Below, piece after piece: positions 1-7,414 of a DNA stretch of 14,071 nucleotides. The notes beneath the pieces are model-generated. The model saw only the letters and a list, made by a program, of their open reading frames with translations. It had not been told where the DNA came from and made no database searches. A program made the translations under genes and the position numbers. Positions within the stretch are counted from its first letter, which is position 1, and each line of letters starts with the position of its first letter. Origin of the DNA: an uncultured Blautia sp. (GTDB lineage: Bacteria > Bacillota > Clostridia > Lachnospirales > Lachnospiraceae); the NCBI GenBank assembly GCA_934408705.1, contig CAKRVL010000067.1, forward strand, positions 1-14,071, given 5' to 3'.

Positions 1-1669
1 CAATGATATCTTCCATCAGTTCGGAAAAGCCCTGGGTAAGCGCATCACTGGTGGTAAATTTCTTGTAGCCATATACTTTCTGGCAGGCGCTGTGTTCCGG
101 AATACGAAGGGAATAACCGCCGAATTCGGAAAGTGCCAGTACACGCTTTGATCTTGGCACAGGAAGTCCCAGGAAATAATAGTGAAGGCTGTTAATGTCA
201 CCACAGCCCTGGTCGAACCAGCCGCTTGCAGAATCTACCAGACGGGTAGGATCCAGCCGATGTATGAAATCTGTTACTTTCTTTGTGGAAAACTGTCCCC
301 AGCCCTCATTAAAGGGTACCCATGTAACAATGGAGGGATGATTATATAGTGCTTTTATCATATGACGGATCTCATCAATATATTCCTGTCGTCCTTCTTC
401 CTCCGTCCGGGAAAGCAGTCTGGCGTGGATGTCCCTTACAGGAATGCGCATCCAGTTTAATAAGGTGGCAAGATAAGTTACGAACCAGTGCTGATAATGG
501 CTGCCACCATTTGGCATATCCTGCCATACAAGCATTCCCATGCGGTCGCAATGGAAATACCAGCGTTCTGATTCAAGCTTGCCGTGCTTGCGAAGCATGT
601 TAAAGCCCAGATCCTTCATAGTGCGGATATCGTAGATCAACGCCTCGTCAGATGGTGCAGTGTAAAGACCATCCGGCCAGTACCCCTGATCCAGAACGCC
701 GCTCTGGAAATAAGGATGACCATTCAGGAAAAAACGGGGATAACCATCCTCTGCAGTCTGTATATCACATTTGCGAAGGGCAAAATAGCCAAGAACCCGG
801 TCATTACCGTATTCTAAGGAGTATGGGTAAAGCCAGGGCTCCCTGGGACTCCAGGCTCTCTGAATGTCTTTGGGGATAGGAATAACAGCTTTTTCCCCGG
901 AATGGATAGAAACAGTGGCAATGGCATTCTCACATAATCGGTCCGTAACTCCGTCTGCGTCAAGAAGGGCAGGAGGATAAATCTTGCAGGTGATGGAACC
1001 TGAGTCGGTTGTGCGGGCTCTTATCTGAAGCTGGCCCTTATCGAAATCGGGAGTGGTGCGCACATCCCTTATGTAATCATTAGGGACGATCTCCATCCAT
1101 ACTGTCTGCCAGATTCCGCTTTGGGCGGTGTAGAACATGCCACCTCTTTTCAGCTGCTGCTTGCCCCTGGCATGGTAAGAGGTGTCACTGAGATCGTGGA
1201 CACTGACGAGAATGGAAATTGTGAGATCATCTGTAATAAAATCTGTAATATCTGTAGTAAAAGGAAGATAGCCGCCCTTATGATAGGTGGCGAATTTACC
1301 ATTAATATATACGCTGCAGATCTGATCTACAGCCCCAAAGTGAAGAAGAAGCCGCTGTTCAGCTATATTAAGACAGCCCTCAGGGAGCTGGAACTGGCGG
1401 GAATACCACAGAGTCTCATCAGGCAGCAGCTGACGGTTCACGTGGGAAAGAGGTGCTTCCGGTGAAAAGGGTACCAGGATCTGTCCGTCAAAGGGGAAGC
1501 AGTCGTCTTCGTAAAACTGCCACGGAAGGATACGGCTTCCGGTGATGAGATAATCCCACATTCCATTAAGATTGATCCAGTGGCGGCGCACCATACCGGG
1601 ACGTGGATATTCTTTTAGTGTCTGTCCTCTGGCGGCATCCTGGCTCCAGATAGTTTCCAGATTCTTCAA
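1..1669 (-). CDS. Glycoside hydrolase family 2 protein (beta-galactosidase/beta-glucuronidase-like), C-terminus beyond the window
   Basis: Retaining GH2 glycosidase that would hydrolyse a terminal beta-linked sugar; the exact sugar cannot be read from sequence. 556 codons are visible and the reading frame is still open at base 1. Layout: N-terminal sugar-binding beta-sandwich (about residues 20-190, with paired Trp/Tyr motifs such as ETLWYSRQF), an immunoglobulin-like domain (about 190-295), then the TIM barrel from about residue 300. The general acid/base is E455 in VPFNEGWG and the probable nucleophile is E515 in LSEFGGYS; MLVWQDMPNGG is also typical of the family. There is no signal peptide, so it is probably cytoplasmic. 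The start is a TTG at 1669-1667, chosen because a perfect AAGGAGG (1684-1678) lies 8 bases upstream and no in-frame ATG is better placed. It is divergent from the MATE operon. Family is certain, substrate unknown. Confidence 0.93.
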   Translation of the reverse strand, partial: MKNLETIWSQDAARGQTLKEYPRPGMVRRHWINLNGMWDYLITGSRILPWQFYEDDCFPFDGQILVPFSPEAPLSHVNRQLLPDETLWYSRQFQLPEGCLNIAEQRLLLHFGAVDQICSVYINGKFATYHKGGYLPFTTDITDFITDDLTISILVSVHDLSDTSYHARGKQQLKRGGMFYTAQSGIWQTVWMEIVPNDYIRDVRTTPDFDKGQLQIRARTTDSGSITCKIYPPALLDADGVTDRLCENAIATVSIHSGEKAVIPIPKDIQRAWSPREPWLYPYSLEYGNDRVLGYFALRKCDIQTAEDGYPRFFLNGHPYFQSGVLDQGYWPDGLYTAPSDEALIYDIRTMKDLGFNMLRKHGKLESERWYFHCDRMGMLVWQDMPNGGSHYQHWFVTYLATLLNWMRIPVRDIHARLLSRTEEEGRQEYIDEIRHMIKALYNHPSIVTWVPFNEGWGQFSTKKVTDFIHRLDPTRLVDSASGWFDQGCGDINSLHYYFLGLPVPRSKRVLALSEFGGYSLRIPEHSACQKVYGYKKFTTSDALTQGFSELMEDII

Positions 1670-1740
1670 ATATATGCCCTCCTTGAATGATTAAGATTAT
1701 TTACGAAAAGTATGAAAAAATAATTATCATGATATTTTAT

Positions 1741-1768
1741 ATTATACACGAAATACGGTAGTTTGCAA
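1741..1768 (-). promoter_or_regulatory. Promoter of the GH2 gene
   Basis: On the minus strand, TTGCAA (1768-1763), a 16-bp spacer and a perfect TATAAT (1746-1741). This predicts a start near 1734 and a leader of about 65 nt to the TTG start codon. A perfect 10-bp palindrome, TATCATGATA (1725-1734), sits at the predicted start and could be an operator. The call is from sequence match only. Confidence 0.6.
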
Positions 1769-1797
1769 TTGAAAAAGAAGGTGCGTTATGTTAGGAT
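1763..1797 (+). promoter_or_regulatory. Promoter of the MATE-uup-selA operon (two alternative readings)
   Basis: Two overlapping sigma-A readings are possible. One is TTGCAA (1763-1768), 18 bp, TATGTT (1787-1792), which reuses the hexamer of the opposite promoter. The other is TTGAAA (1769-1774), 17 bp, TAGGAT (1792-1797). The second has the better -35 and spacer, the first would share its -35 with the GH2 promoter. In either case the two divergent promoters abut or overlap. The leader to the SD at 1811 is very short. Confidence 0.45.
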
Positions 1798-1823
1798 AGA
1801 ATGGATTAATGGAGGGGGTAAAA

Positions 1824-3185
1824 ATGGATAATTCACAAAACAAAAACCTGCTGACAGAAGGTTCTATCTGGAAGAAACTATTAGGGTTTGCATTTCCGCT
1901 TTTTCTTGGAAATCTGTTCCAGCAGCTGTACAATACAGCAGATTCTCTGATTGTGGGAAACTTTCTGGGAAGTGACGCATTGGCTGCGGTAAGCTCCTCT
2001 GGCAGCCTTACTTTTTTGCTGGTGGGATTTTTTCAGGGACTGGCAATGGGGGCAGGAGTTGTTATAGCGAGGTATTTCGGGGCGAGACAGAAGAAGGAGC
2101 TTAACAGAGCTATTCATACTGCTGTAGCCTTTGGTATTCTGTGCGGTATACTTCTTACGATTGGCGGAGTGGTGCTGGCACCAAAGATTCTGATCCTTAT
2201 GAAGACTCCGGCAGATATTTTGCCTAAGTCTACCTTGTATTTCCAGGTGTACGCCATGGGTTCTCTGGGACTGGTTCTTTATAACAATTTTGTAGGTATT
2301 ATGCAGGCAGTGGGAGATAGCCGTCATCCTCTGTATTATCTGATCTGCTCATCTATATTGAATGTAACACTGGATATGCTTTTTGTAGGCGGACTTGGAA
2401 TGGGCGTGGAGGGCGCAGCTTTTGCGACAATTATTTCCCAGTTTGTAAGTGCATTTTTGTGTCTCTACCGTCTTATGAAAAAAAGCCCGGAGGAGTATAC
2501 TGTTAATCTCCGGCAGATCTGCCTGGATCCATATATGCTGAGACAGATCGTGTCCAACGGTCTTCCGGCAGGTGTCCAGAACTCAGTTATTGCTATAGCA
2601 AATGTGGTAGTGCAGTCTAATATTAACAGTTTTGGCAAGCTCGCGGTGGCAGGCTGCGGGGCATATTCCAAGATCGAGGGATTTGGATTCCTGCCAATTA
2701 CCTGTTTTTCCATGGGACTGACTACATTTATCAGTCAGAATCTTGGAGCGAAGAAATATGACAGGGCGAAAAAAGGCGCACGTATCGGTATTATCTGCAG
2801 TATTTCCATGGCAGAGCTGGTGGGAATCATAGTGTATTTCGCAAGTCCGGTTCTGATCGCAGCCTTTAATAATGATCCCGGAGTTATTGAATATGGAGTA
2901 AAACAGGCTCATATTATCACCTTGTTTTATTTCCTTCTGGCTTTTTCACATTGTATTGCGGGACTTATGCGAGGTGCAGGAAGGGCTACTGTACCTATGT
3001 TTGTCATGCTGGCATGCTGGTGTCTGATCCGTGTGACATATATTTCTATTGCGGTAAGACTGCATCCGGTGATCCAGACGGTGTTCTGGGCTTATCCGCT
3101 GACATGGTCCTTAAGCTCCATTCTGTTCCTGCTTTTTTATCTGAAATCAGACTGGATCCATGGCTTCGAGAGGAAAAGAAAATAA
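1824..3185 (+). CDS. MATE family efflux transporter (first of two)
   Basis: Multidrug and toxic compound extrusion family transporter of the cytoplasmic membrane, expected to export organic cations or drugs with Na+ or H+ antiport; the substrate is not predictable. 453 residues, the usual size, with about 12 hydrophobic segments in two homologous halves. N-half hallmark QQLYNTADSLIVGNFLGS near residues 34-51; C-half counterpart GFLPITCFSMGL followed by FISQNLGAKK. The start is the ATG at 1824, not the in-frame ATG at 1809, because GGAGGGGG (1811-1818) ends 5 bases before 1824 and would itself be translated from 1809. First gene of an operon with the ABC-F ATPase 17 bp downstream; its stop codon abuts the next SD. 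No truncation or frameshift seen. Confidence 0.95.
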   Translation: MDNSQNKNLLTEGSIWKKLLGFAFPLFLGNLFQQLYNTADSLIVGNFLGSDALAAVSSSGSLTFLLVGFFQGLAMGAGVVIARYFGARQKKELNRAIHTAVAFGILCGILLTIGGVVLAPKILILMKTPADILPKSTLYFQVYAMGSLGLVLYNNFVGIMQAVGDSRHPLYYLICSSILNVTLDMLFVGGLGMGVEGAAFATIISQFVSAFLCLYRLMKKSPEEYTVNLRQICLDPYMLRQIVSNGLPAGVQNSVIAIANVVVQSNINSFGKLAVAGCGAYSKIEGFGFLPITCFSMGLTTFISQNLGAKKYDRAKKGARIGIICSISMAELVGIIVYFASPVLIAAFNNDPGVIEYGVKQAHIITLFYFLLAFSHCIAGLMRGAGRATVPMFVMLACWCLIRVTYISIAVRLHPVIQTVFWAYPLTWSLSSILFLLFYLKSDWIHGFERKRK

Positions 3186-3202
3186 AAGGAGTTTAAGTTT
3201 TC

Positions 3203-5056
3203 ATGAATGTACTGAACATTGAACATGTAAGTAAAATTTTCGGTGATAAAAAGATTTTTGACGATATTTCTTATGGAATCCATGATGGAGATAAAATTGG
3301 AATTATTGGAATAAATGGCACAGGAAAAAGTACTCTGCTGAAGATTATTGCAGGGGAGGAGGAAGCAGATGAGGGACAGGTGATTTCTCAGAACGGACTT
3401 AGAATCACTTATCTGTCCCAGATGCCGGATTTTCCCAAGGGTATTACTGTGCAGAATTATGTAGCTGATGGCAAATGGCAGAAGGACTGGAGTACGCTAA
3501 GTGAGGTCAGAAATATTCTGAATAAGCTGGGAATCACAGAGCATGACGCGCCGGTAGAGCAGCTTTCCGGCGGTCAGAAGAAGCGAGTGGCTCTTGCAAG
3601 AACGCTGGTGAATCCTTCGGATGTGCTGATCCTGGATGAGCCCACTAACCATTTGGATAATGAGATGGTGACATGGCTTGAGGACTATCTGAACCGGTTT
3701 AAAGGCGTTGTCATTATGGTCACTCATGATCGTTATTTCCTTGACAGAGTAACCAATAAGATTCTGGAGATCAGTCATGGAAAAGTGTATTCCTATGATG
3801 CCAATTATTCCGGATTTCTGGAACTAAAGGCACAGCGGGAGGAAATGGAACTGGCTTCCGAACGAAAGAGACAGAGCGTTCTCCGTATGGAGCTGGAGTG
3901 GGCGAAGCGAGGCTGTCGTGCCAGAAGTACAAAGCAGCGCGCCCGTCTGGAGCGTCTTGAAGCACTGAAAAATGGAAAGGCCCCAACCCAGGAGCTGAAT
4001 GTTGAGATGGATTCTGTGGAAACCAGAATGGGAAAGAAGACAGTAGAGCTTCATCATATTTCAAAAAGCTATGGAGATAAAGTGCTTCTGGATGATTTTG
4101 ATTATATTGTACTTCGAAATCAGAGACTGGGAATCATCGGACCTAATGGCTGTGGTAAATCCACATTGATCCGTATTATCGGAGGAATGGTGAAACCGGA
4201 TCTGGGAACAGTGGAAATCGGAGAAACTATTAAGATTGGTTATTTTGCCCAGGAAGTACCGGATATGGATGGAAACCAGAGGGTGATCGATTATATCCGT
4301 GATGTGGCAGAATTTATTCCTACAAGAGATGGAAAAATCAGTGCTTCCATGATGCTGGAGCGTTTCCTTTTTGACTCTGCTATGCAGTATACACCGGTTG
4401 CTAAGCTTTCCGGAGGGGAGAAGAGAAGATTGTATCTTCTGAAGGTTCTTATGGGGGCGCCGAATGTGCTTCTTCTGGATGAGCCAAGCAATGATCTTGA
4501 TATTCCTACATTGACTATCCTGGAAGATTATCTTTCTACTTTTTCCGGAATTGTAATTACTGTATCCCATGACCGTTATTTCCTTGACGATGTGGTTGAT
4601 CGTATTTTTGCATTTGAAGGAGAGGGAAAACTGACTCAGTATGAGGGCGGTTATACAGATTATGCAGAGGCGAGAGCCGAAAAATATGCTGCGGGAAGTG
4701 GCTCTGATGATGGTGGAAGTGCCTCAGATAAGAGTGAGAATGGCAGCAACGGTGATGATGTGTCCAGAAAGGCTACCAGAAAGGACTGGAAGCAGGGGCA
4801 GAAGTCAGAGAAGCTGAAATTTACTTACAAAGAGGAGCGGGAGTACGCATCCATTGATGAGGATATTGCAGCGCTGGAAGAGAAAATTGCCAAATTGGAA
4901 AATGATATGATGGCGAATGCCACTAATTCTGTGAAGCTGCGTGAGATCATGGCAGACAAGGAAGCTGCGGAGCAGCAGCTGGAGGAGAAGATGGATCGCT
5001 GGGTGTACTTAAACGACCTGGCAGAGAAGATTGAGGCGCAGAAGAATGAGAAATGA
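3203..5056 (+). CDS. uup: ABC-F family ATPase, Uup/YfmR type
   Basis: Soluble twin-ABC ATPase without membrane segments. Proteins of this class act on the ribosome (E-site binding, translation rescue) and are not transport ATPases. 617 residues. ABC1: Walker A GINGTGKS (36-43), signature LSGGQ (121-125), Walker B VLILDE (141-146), H-loop His175. The interdomain linker (about 205-275) holds ELEWAKRGCRARSTKQRAR, resembling the E.AWI.QG..AR motif of Uup. ABC2: Walker A GPNGCGKS (313-320), LSGGE (402-406), VLLLDE (422-427), His456. A Ser/Gly/Asp-rich stretch (about 497-520) leads to a C-terminal coiled coil (about 545-615), as in Uup and YfmR. Both sites keep the catalytic Glu, so it should hydrolyse ATP. 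SD AAAGGAG (3185-3191) is 11 bases from the ATG. A resistance ABC-F is less likely given the short linker and the coiled-coil tail. Confidence 0.92.
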   Translation: MNVLNIEHVSKIFGDKKIFDDISYGIHDGDKIGIIGINGTGKSTLLKIIAGEEEADEGQVISQNGLRITYLSQMPDFPKGITVQNYVADGKWQKDWSTLSEVRNILNKLGITEHDAPVEQLSGGQKKRVALARTLVNPSDVLILDEPTNHLDNEMVTWLEDYLNRFKGVVIMVTHDRYFLDRVTNKILEISHGKVYSYDANYSGFLELKAQREEMELASERKRQSVLRMELEWAKRGCRARSTKQRARLERLEALKNGKAPTQELNVEMDSVETRMGKKTVELHHISKSYGDKVLLDDFDYIVLRNQRLGIIGPNGCGKSTLIRIIGGMVKPDLGTVEIGETIKIGYFAQEVPDMDGNQRVIDYIRDVAEFIPTRDGKISASMMLERFLFDSAMQYTPVAKLSGGEKRRLYLLKVLMGAPNVLLLDEPSNDLDIPTLTILEDYLSTFSGIVITVSHDRYFLDDVVDRIFAFEGEGKLTQYEGGYTDYAEARAEKYAAGSGSDDGGSASDKSENGSNGDDVSRKATRKDWKQGQKSEKLKFTYKEEREYASIDEDIAALEEKIAKLENDMMANATNSVKLREIMADKEAAEQQLEEKMDRWVYLNDLAEKIEAQKNEK

Positions 5057-6467
5057 GTCGTTTCGCCGGATTCCGAAGATTGACAGGCTTATGGAAATGG
5101 AACCGGTGAAAGAGCTGGCAGGAAAGTATGGATATACTGCAGCGCTGGAGGCAGCGCGTAAAGCTGAGGAGAAGCTGCGCTCCAGAATGCAGCAGCCTGA
5201 CATAGATTGGGTTTGTGCTTTGACGTCAGAAGCGTGTGTGGAGTATATTTGGCAGGAGATGAGGCGCTCTCTTGAAAGTAACAGCAAGAAGCGGATGCAG
5301 CGCGTGATCAATGGTACAGGTGTGATCCTTCATACGAATCTTGGCAGGGCTCCCCTGGGTGAAGCTTTGGTGTCTGAGCTGGTACCCTTGATGACTGGAT
5401 ATACCAATCTGGAGATGAACCTGGAAAATGGAAAACGAGGCAGCAGATACGATCATTTCGAAGATGATATTTGCAGGCTTACAGGAGCAGAAGCAGCTAT
5501 TGCAGTGAATAATAATGCAGCGGCAGTTCTGGTTATGCTGACAGCCCTGGCTTCAGGTGGGGAGACTGTCGTATCCAGAGGAGAGCTGGTTGAGATCGGA
5601 GGCAAATTCCGGATTCCTGATGTGTGCAGCCAGAGTGGAACTATGCTTGTAGAGGTAGGAACTACTAACCGCACATATCTGAAGGATTATGAAGACGCAG
5701 TGACAGAGAATACAGCTGCGTTTCTGAAGGTGCATACCAGTAATTATCAGATTACCGGATTTACCTGTGAACCAGAGCTTTCCCAGCTTGCCAAAGCAGC
5801 TCACAGCCATGATCTGCCGCTTCTGGTGGATCTTGGAAGCGGAAGCCTTGTGGATATGGCTTTATATGGGATACAGTCGGAGAAGACAGTTCAGGAGCTG
5901 CTGCAAAAGGGTGCTGACATAGTATCTTTCAGCGGAGATAAGCTTCTGGGTGGTCCACAGGCAGGAATCCTGGTGGGAAGAAAAGCATTGATAGAGAAGA
6001 TTTCCGGGCATCCTCTTATGCGTGCACTGCGAATTGATAAATTTACGGCTGCCGCTTTAGATAAAACAGTTAGTACTTATCTGGATGAAGGTAAACTGGA
6101 AAATACTCTTCCTGTTTATGAAATGCTGGGAAGAAGTGTGGAAGAGCTGGAAAATATGGGAAGAGAGCTTCTTGAGAAACTGCACATAAGCAGCGAAGAA
6201 GCAGAGGATAATTCGTTTGTATATCAGCTGGTCTCTTCGGAGAATGTAGTTGGCGGCGGTACAACTCCCGGTAAGAGCCTGCCTGGTGCTGCAATCAGGA
6301 TTAAGAGTAAGGATGGCAGTATTCCGGCGCAGGAGATCAGTGACCGTCTGCGAAAAATGGAAGTCCCGGTTATTGGATATATTGCAGATGACTGGGTATA
6401 TGTGGAGATGCGGACGATCTTATCTGGGGAGCTTGAGATTTTGAAAAAAGAATTAAAGACATTGTAA
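5046..6467 (+). CDS. selA: L-seryl-tRNA(Sec) selenium transferase SelA
   Basis: PLP-dependent enzyme that converts seryl-tRNA(Sec) to selenocysteyl-tRNA(Sec) with selenophosphate; cytoplasmic, a homodecamer in characterised bacteria. 473 residues (E. coli SelA is 463). The N-terminal tRNA-binding part begins RRIPKIDRL. Conserved core: VINGTGVILHTNLGRAPL, VNNNAAAVLVML, and the PLP lysine in FSGDKLLGGPQAGI (K299; E. coli K295). I prefer ATG 5046 over TTG 5031: it gives an N-terminus in register with known SelA and has GAGG (5033-5036) 9 bases upstream. It overlaps the 3' end of the ABC-F gene by 11 bp, indicating translational coupling. selB and selD, often adjacent, are not in the window. A hairpin terminator follows the stop. 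Confidence 0.96.
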   Translation: MRNESFRRIPKIDRLMEMEPVKELAGKYGYTAALEAARKAEEKLRSRMQQPDIDWVCALTSEACVEYIWQEMRRSLESNSKKRMQRVINGTGVILHTNLGRAPLGEALVSELVPLMTGYTNLEMNLENGKRGSRYDHFEDDICRLTGAEAAIAVNNNAAAVLVMLTALASGGETVVSRGELVEIGGKFRIPDVCSQSGTMLVEVGTTNRTYLKDYEDAVTENTAAFLKVHTSNYQITGFTCEPELSQLAKAAHSHDLPLLVDLGSGSLVDMALYGIQSEKTVQELLQKGADIVSFSGDKLLGGPQAGILVGRKALIEKISGHPLMRALRIDKFTAAALDKTVSTYLDEGKLENTLPVYEMLGRSVEELENMGRELLEKLHISSEEAEDNSFVYQLVSSENVVGGGTTPGKSLPGAAIRIKSKDGSIPAQEISDRLRKMEVPVIGYIADDWVYVEMRTILSGELEILKKELKTL

Positions 6468-6473
6468 AAATAA

Positions 6474-6506
6474 GACTCCCTAAGTATGTTTTGCGCTCAG
6501 GGAGTC
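6474..6506. terminator. Bidirectional terminator between selA and the mutarotase-like gene
   Basis: Perfect 8-bp inverted repeat GACTCCCT (6474-6481) / AGGGAGTC (6499-6506) with a 17-base loop. On the minus strand the stem is followed by TTATTTTTAC, a good T-tract, so termination of the leftward gene is better supported than termination of selA, where only ATTT follows. Its right arm merges into the 18-bp repeat array. Confidence 0.65.
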
Positions 6507-6566
6507 ATTTGCTGTATCAGAGTCATTTGCTGTATCAAAACTATTTACTGTATCAGAGCTATTTGC
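6495..6566 (-). repeat. 18-bp tandem repeat, about 3.6 units, starting at a stop codon
   Basis: Read on the minus strand the units are GCAAATAGCTCTGATACA (6566-6549), GTAAATAGTTTTGATACA (6548-6531), GCAAATGACTCTGATACA (6530-6513) and a partial GCAAATGACTC (6512-6502) that runs into the terminator stem. The first unit contains the last sense codon and the TAG stop (6561-6559) of the mutarotase-like gene. As 18 is a multiple of three, the stop positions recur in the same frame in each unit. Replication slippage is the simplest origin. Confidence 0.85.
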
Positions 6567-7212
6567 CCATATGCCATGCCAGTCTTACGCTTGCAGGATG
6601 GATTTCCTTCGTAAGCCAGTCACAGTCATTGGTGATCCAGTCCATGATGCCAAGCTGGCGGGTTTCCCATGCTACGGTAGCTTCATGAGCCTCTGGTGTT
6701 TCCTCTGTTTCCATGGTGGTATCTATCTCATCGTAACCGAAAATATATCCACCCGCACTCCAGATACTGAAGTTGCTGTCCGGTCCCGGATCGATCTTAT
6801 CACCTCTTGTGGCAACCAGCCCGTCGTGTCTTGCCTTGTATTCTTCTTCGCAGCCGGGCTTCAGTCTGGTCATAAACATTCTGTGGCGGATCAGCTCCTT
6901 ATTTTCGCGGACAACGCCGAAATTGTGATACATCAGGCGCATATTTTCGCCTGGAGTGGAGATCCATGTAAAAGTGTCATCGATTCTGGAAGTAAGATCT
7001 TGTATCTTAGCCTTTTTTTCTTCTGAAAAATCTTTGTTCCCATTTGTTTCATAATATCCGAAAATCAAGGAATCACAGTTCCAGATACTGAAATTATGTA
7101 CTTCTTCCTGGTCAAGAAATGCTGTGAGCTCCGGCCATAATTCTCCTAATTTCCGGCGATATTCGTGCTTTTTACCCTTTTTGATCTCCATGGCAAAGCT
7201 GTGTCTTTCCAT
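6559..7212 (-). CDS. Tandem-duplicated L-rhamnose mutarotase (RhaM)-fold protein
   Basis: 217 residues, twice the length of RhaM (about 104), made of two copies of the ferredoxin-like RhaM (DUF718) domain: residues 1-100 and about 107-217. The N half matches E. coli RhaM in register: HSFAMEIKKGKKHEYRR, then LWPEL and NFSIW, ending RLMYHN. The C half repeats this with EEEYKARHD, NFSIW and RLAWHM. RhaM interconverts the anomers of L-rhamnose. The residue aligned with its catalytic His22 is Leu22 in the N half, but His129 is present in the C half; conversely the WPEL motif (26-29) survives only in the N half. Activity may thus be composite, altered or lost. Start at ATG 7212: GGAGG (7225-7221) lies 8 bases upstream, so the in-frame ATG at 7227 is rejected. 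No rhamnose genes are nearby. Cytoplasmic; fold likely, function uncertain. Confidence 0.8.
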   Translation of the reverse strand: MERHSFAMEIKKGKKHEYRRKLGELWPELTAFLDQEEVHNFSIWNCDSLIFGYYETNGNKDFSEEKKAKIQDLTSRIDDTFTWISTPGENMRLMYHNFGVVRENKELIRHRMFMTRLKPGCEEEYKARHDGLVATRGDKIDPGPDSNFSIWSAGGYIFGYDEIDTTMETEETPEAHEATVAWETRQLGIMDWITNDCDWLTKEIHPASVRLAWHMGK

Positions 7213-7296
7213 AAAAAATTCCTCCATTTACAGATTTTTTTATAAGTTTCCTGAGAAAAAGAATATCACATTTTTTTATAGAAATCCAGTCTGATA

Positions 7297-7325
7297 TTGA
7301 CATACGCCAAGTAGTTATATACAAT
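7297..7325 (+). promoter_or_regulatory. Promoter of the second MATE gene
   Basis: Perfect TTGACA (7297-7302), a 17-bp spacer and TACAAT (7320-7325), which is 5 of 6 to consensus. The predicted start near 7332 leaves a leader of about 83 nt before the TTG start codon. It lies in the gap between two divergent genes; I found no equally clear promoter for the leftward gene. Confidence 0.75.
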
Positions 7326-7414
7326 AAGAGAACTGGACTTTTGGGGGATGGCGAAGCTATGGCGGGGTGTTCTACAGATGTCAGAGGCTAATTATACGAG
7401 AGAGGGGAATTTTT

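Noticed and set aside
349..1465. Several plus-strand open frames (e.g. 349-603, 1121-1465)
   Set aside because: They lie antisense to the GH2 gene, whose continuous frame has clear catalytic motifs; the antisense products resemble nothing known.
5031..5045. TTG 5031 as start of selA
   Set aside because: ATG 5046 gives a better N-terminal register with known SelA and a better SD distance.
6491..6688. 65-codon plus-strand frame with repeated LLYQ motif
   Set aside because: The repeat comes from the 18-bp DNA array, and the frame then runs antisense into the mutarotase-like gene; no SD.
7332..7414. Riboswitch in the leader of the second MATE gene
   Set aside because: G-rich stretch looked promising, but I could not match it to a known guanidine, preQ1 or other class, nor find a convincing terminator or SD-masking stem.
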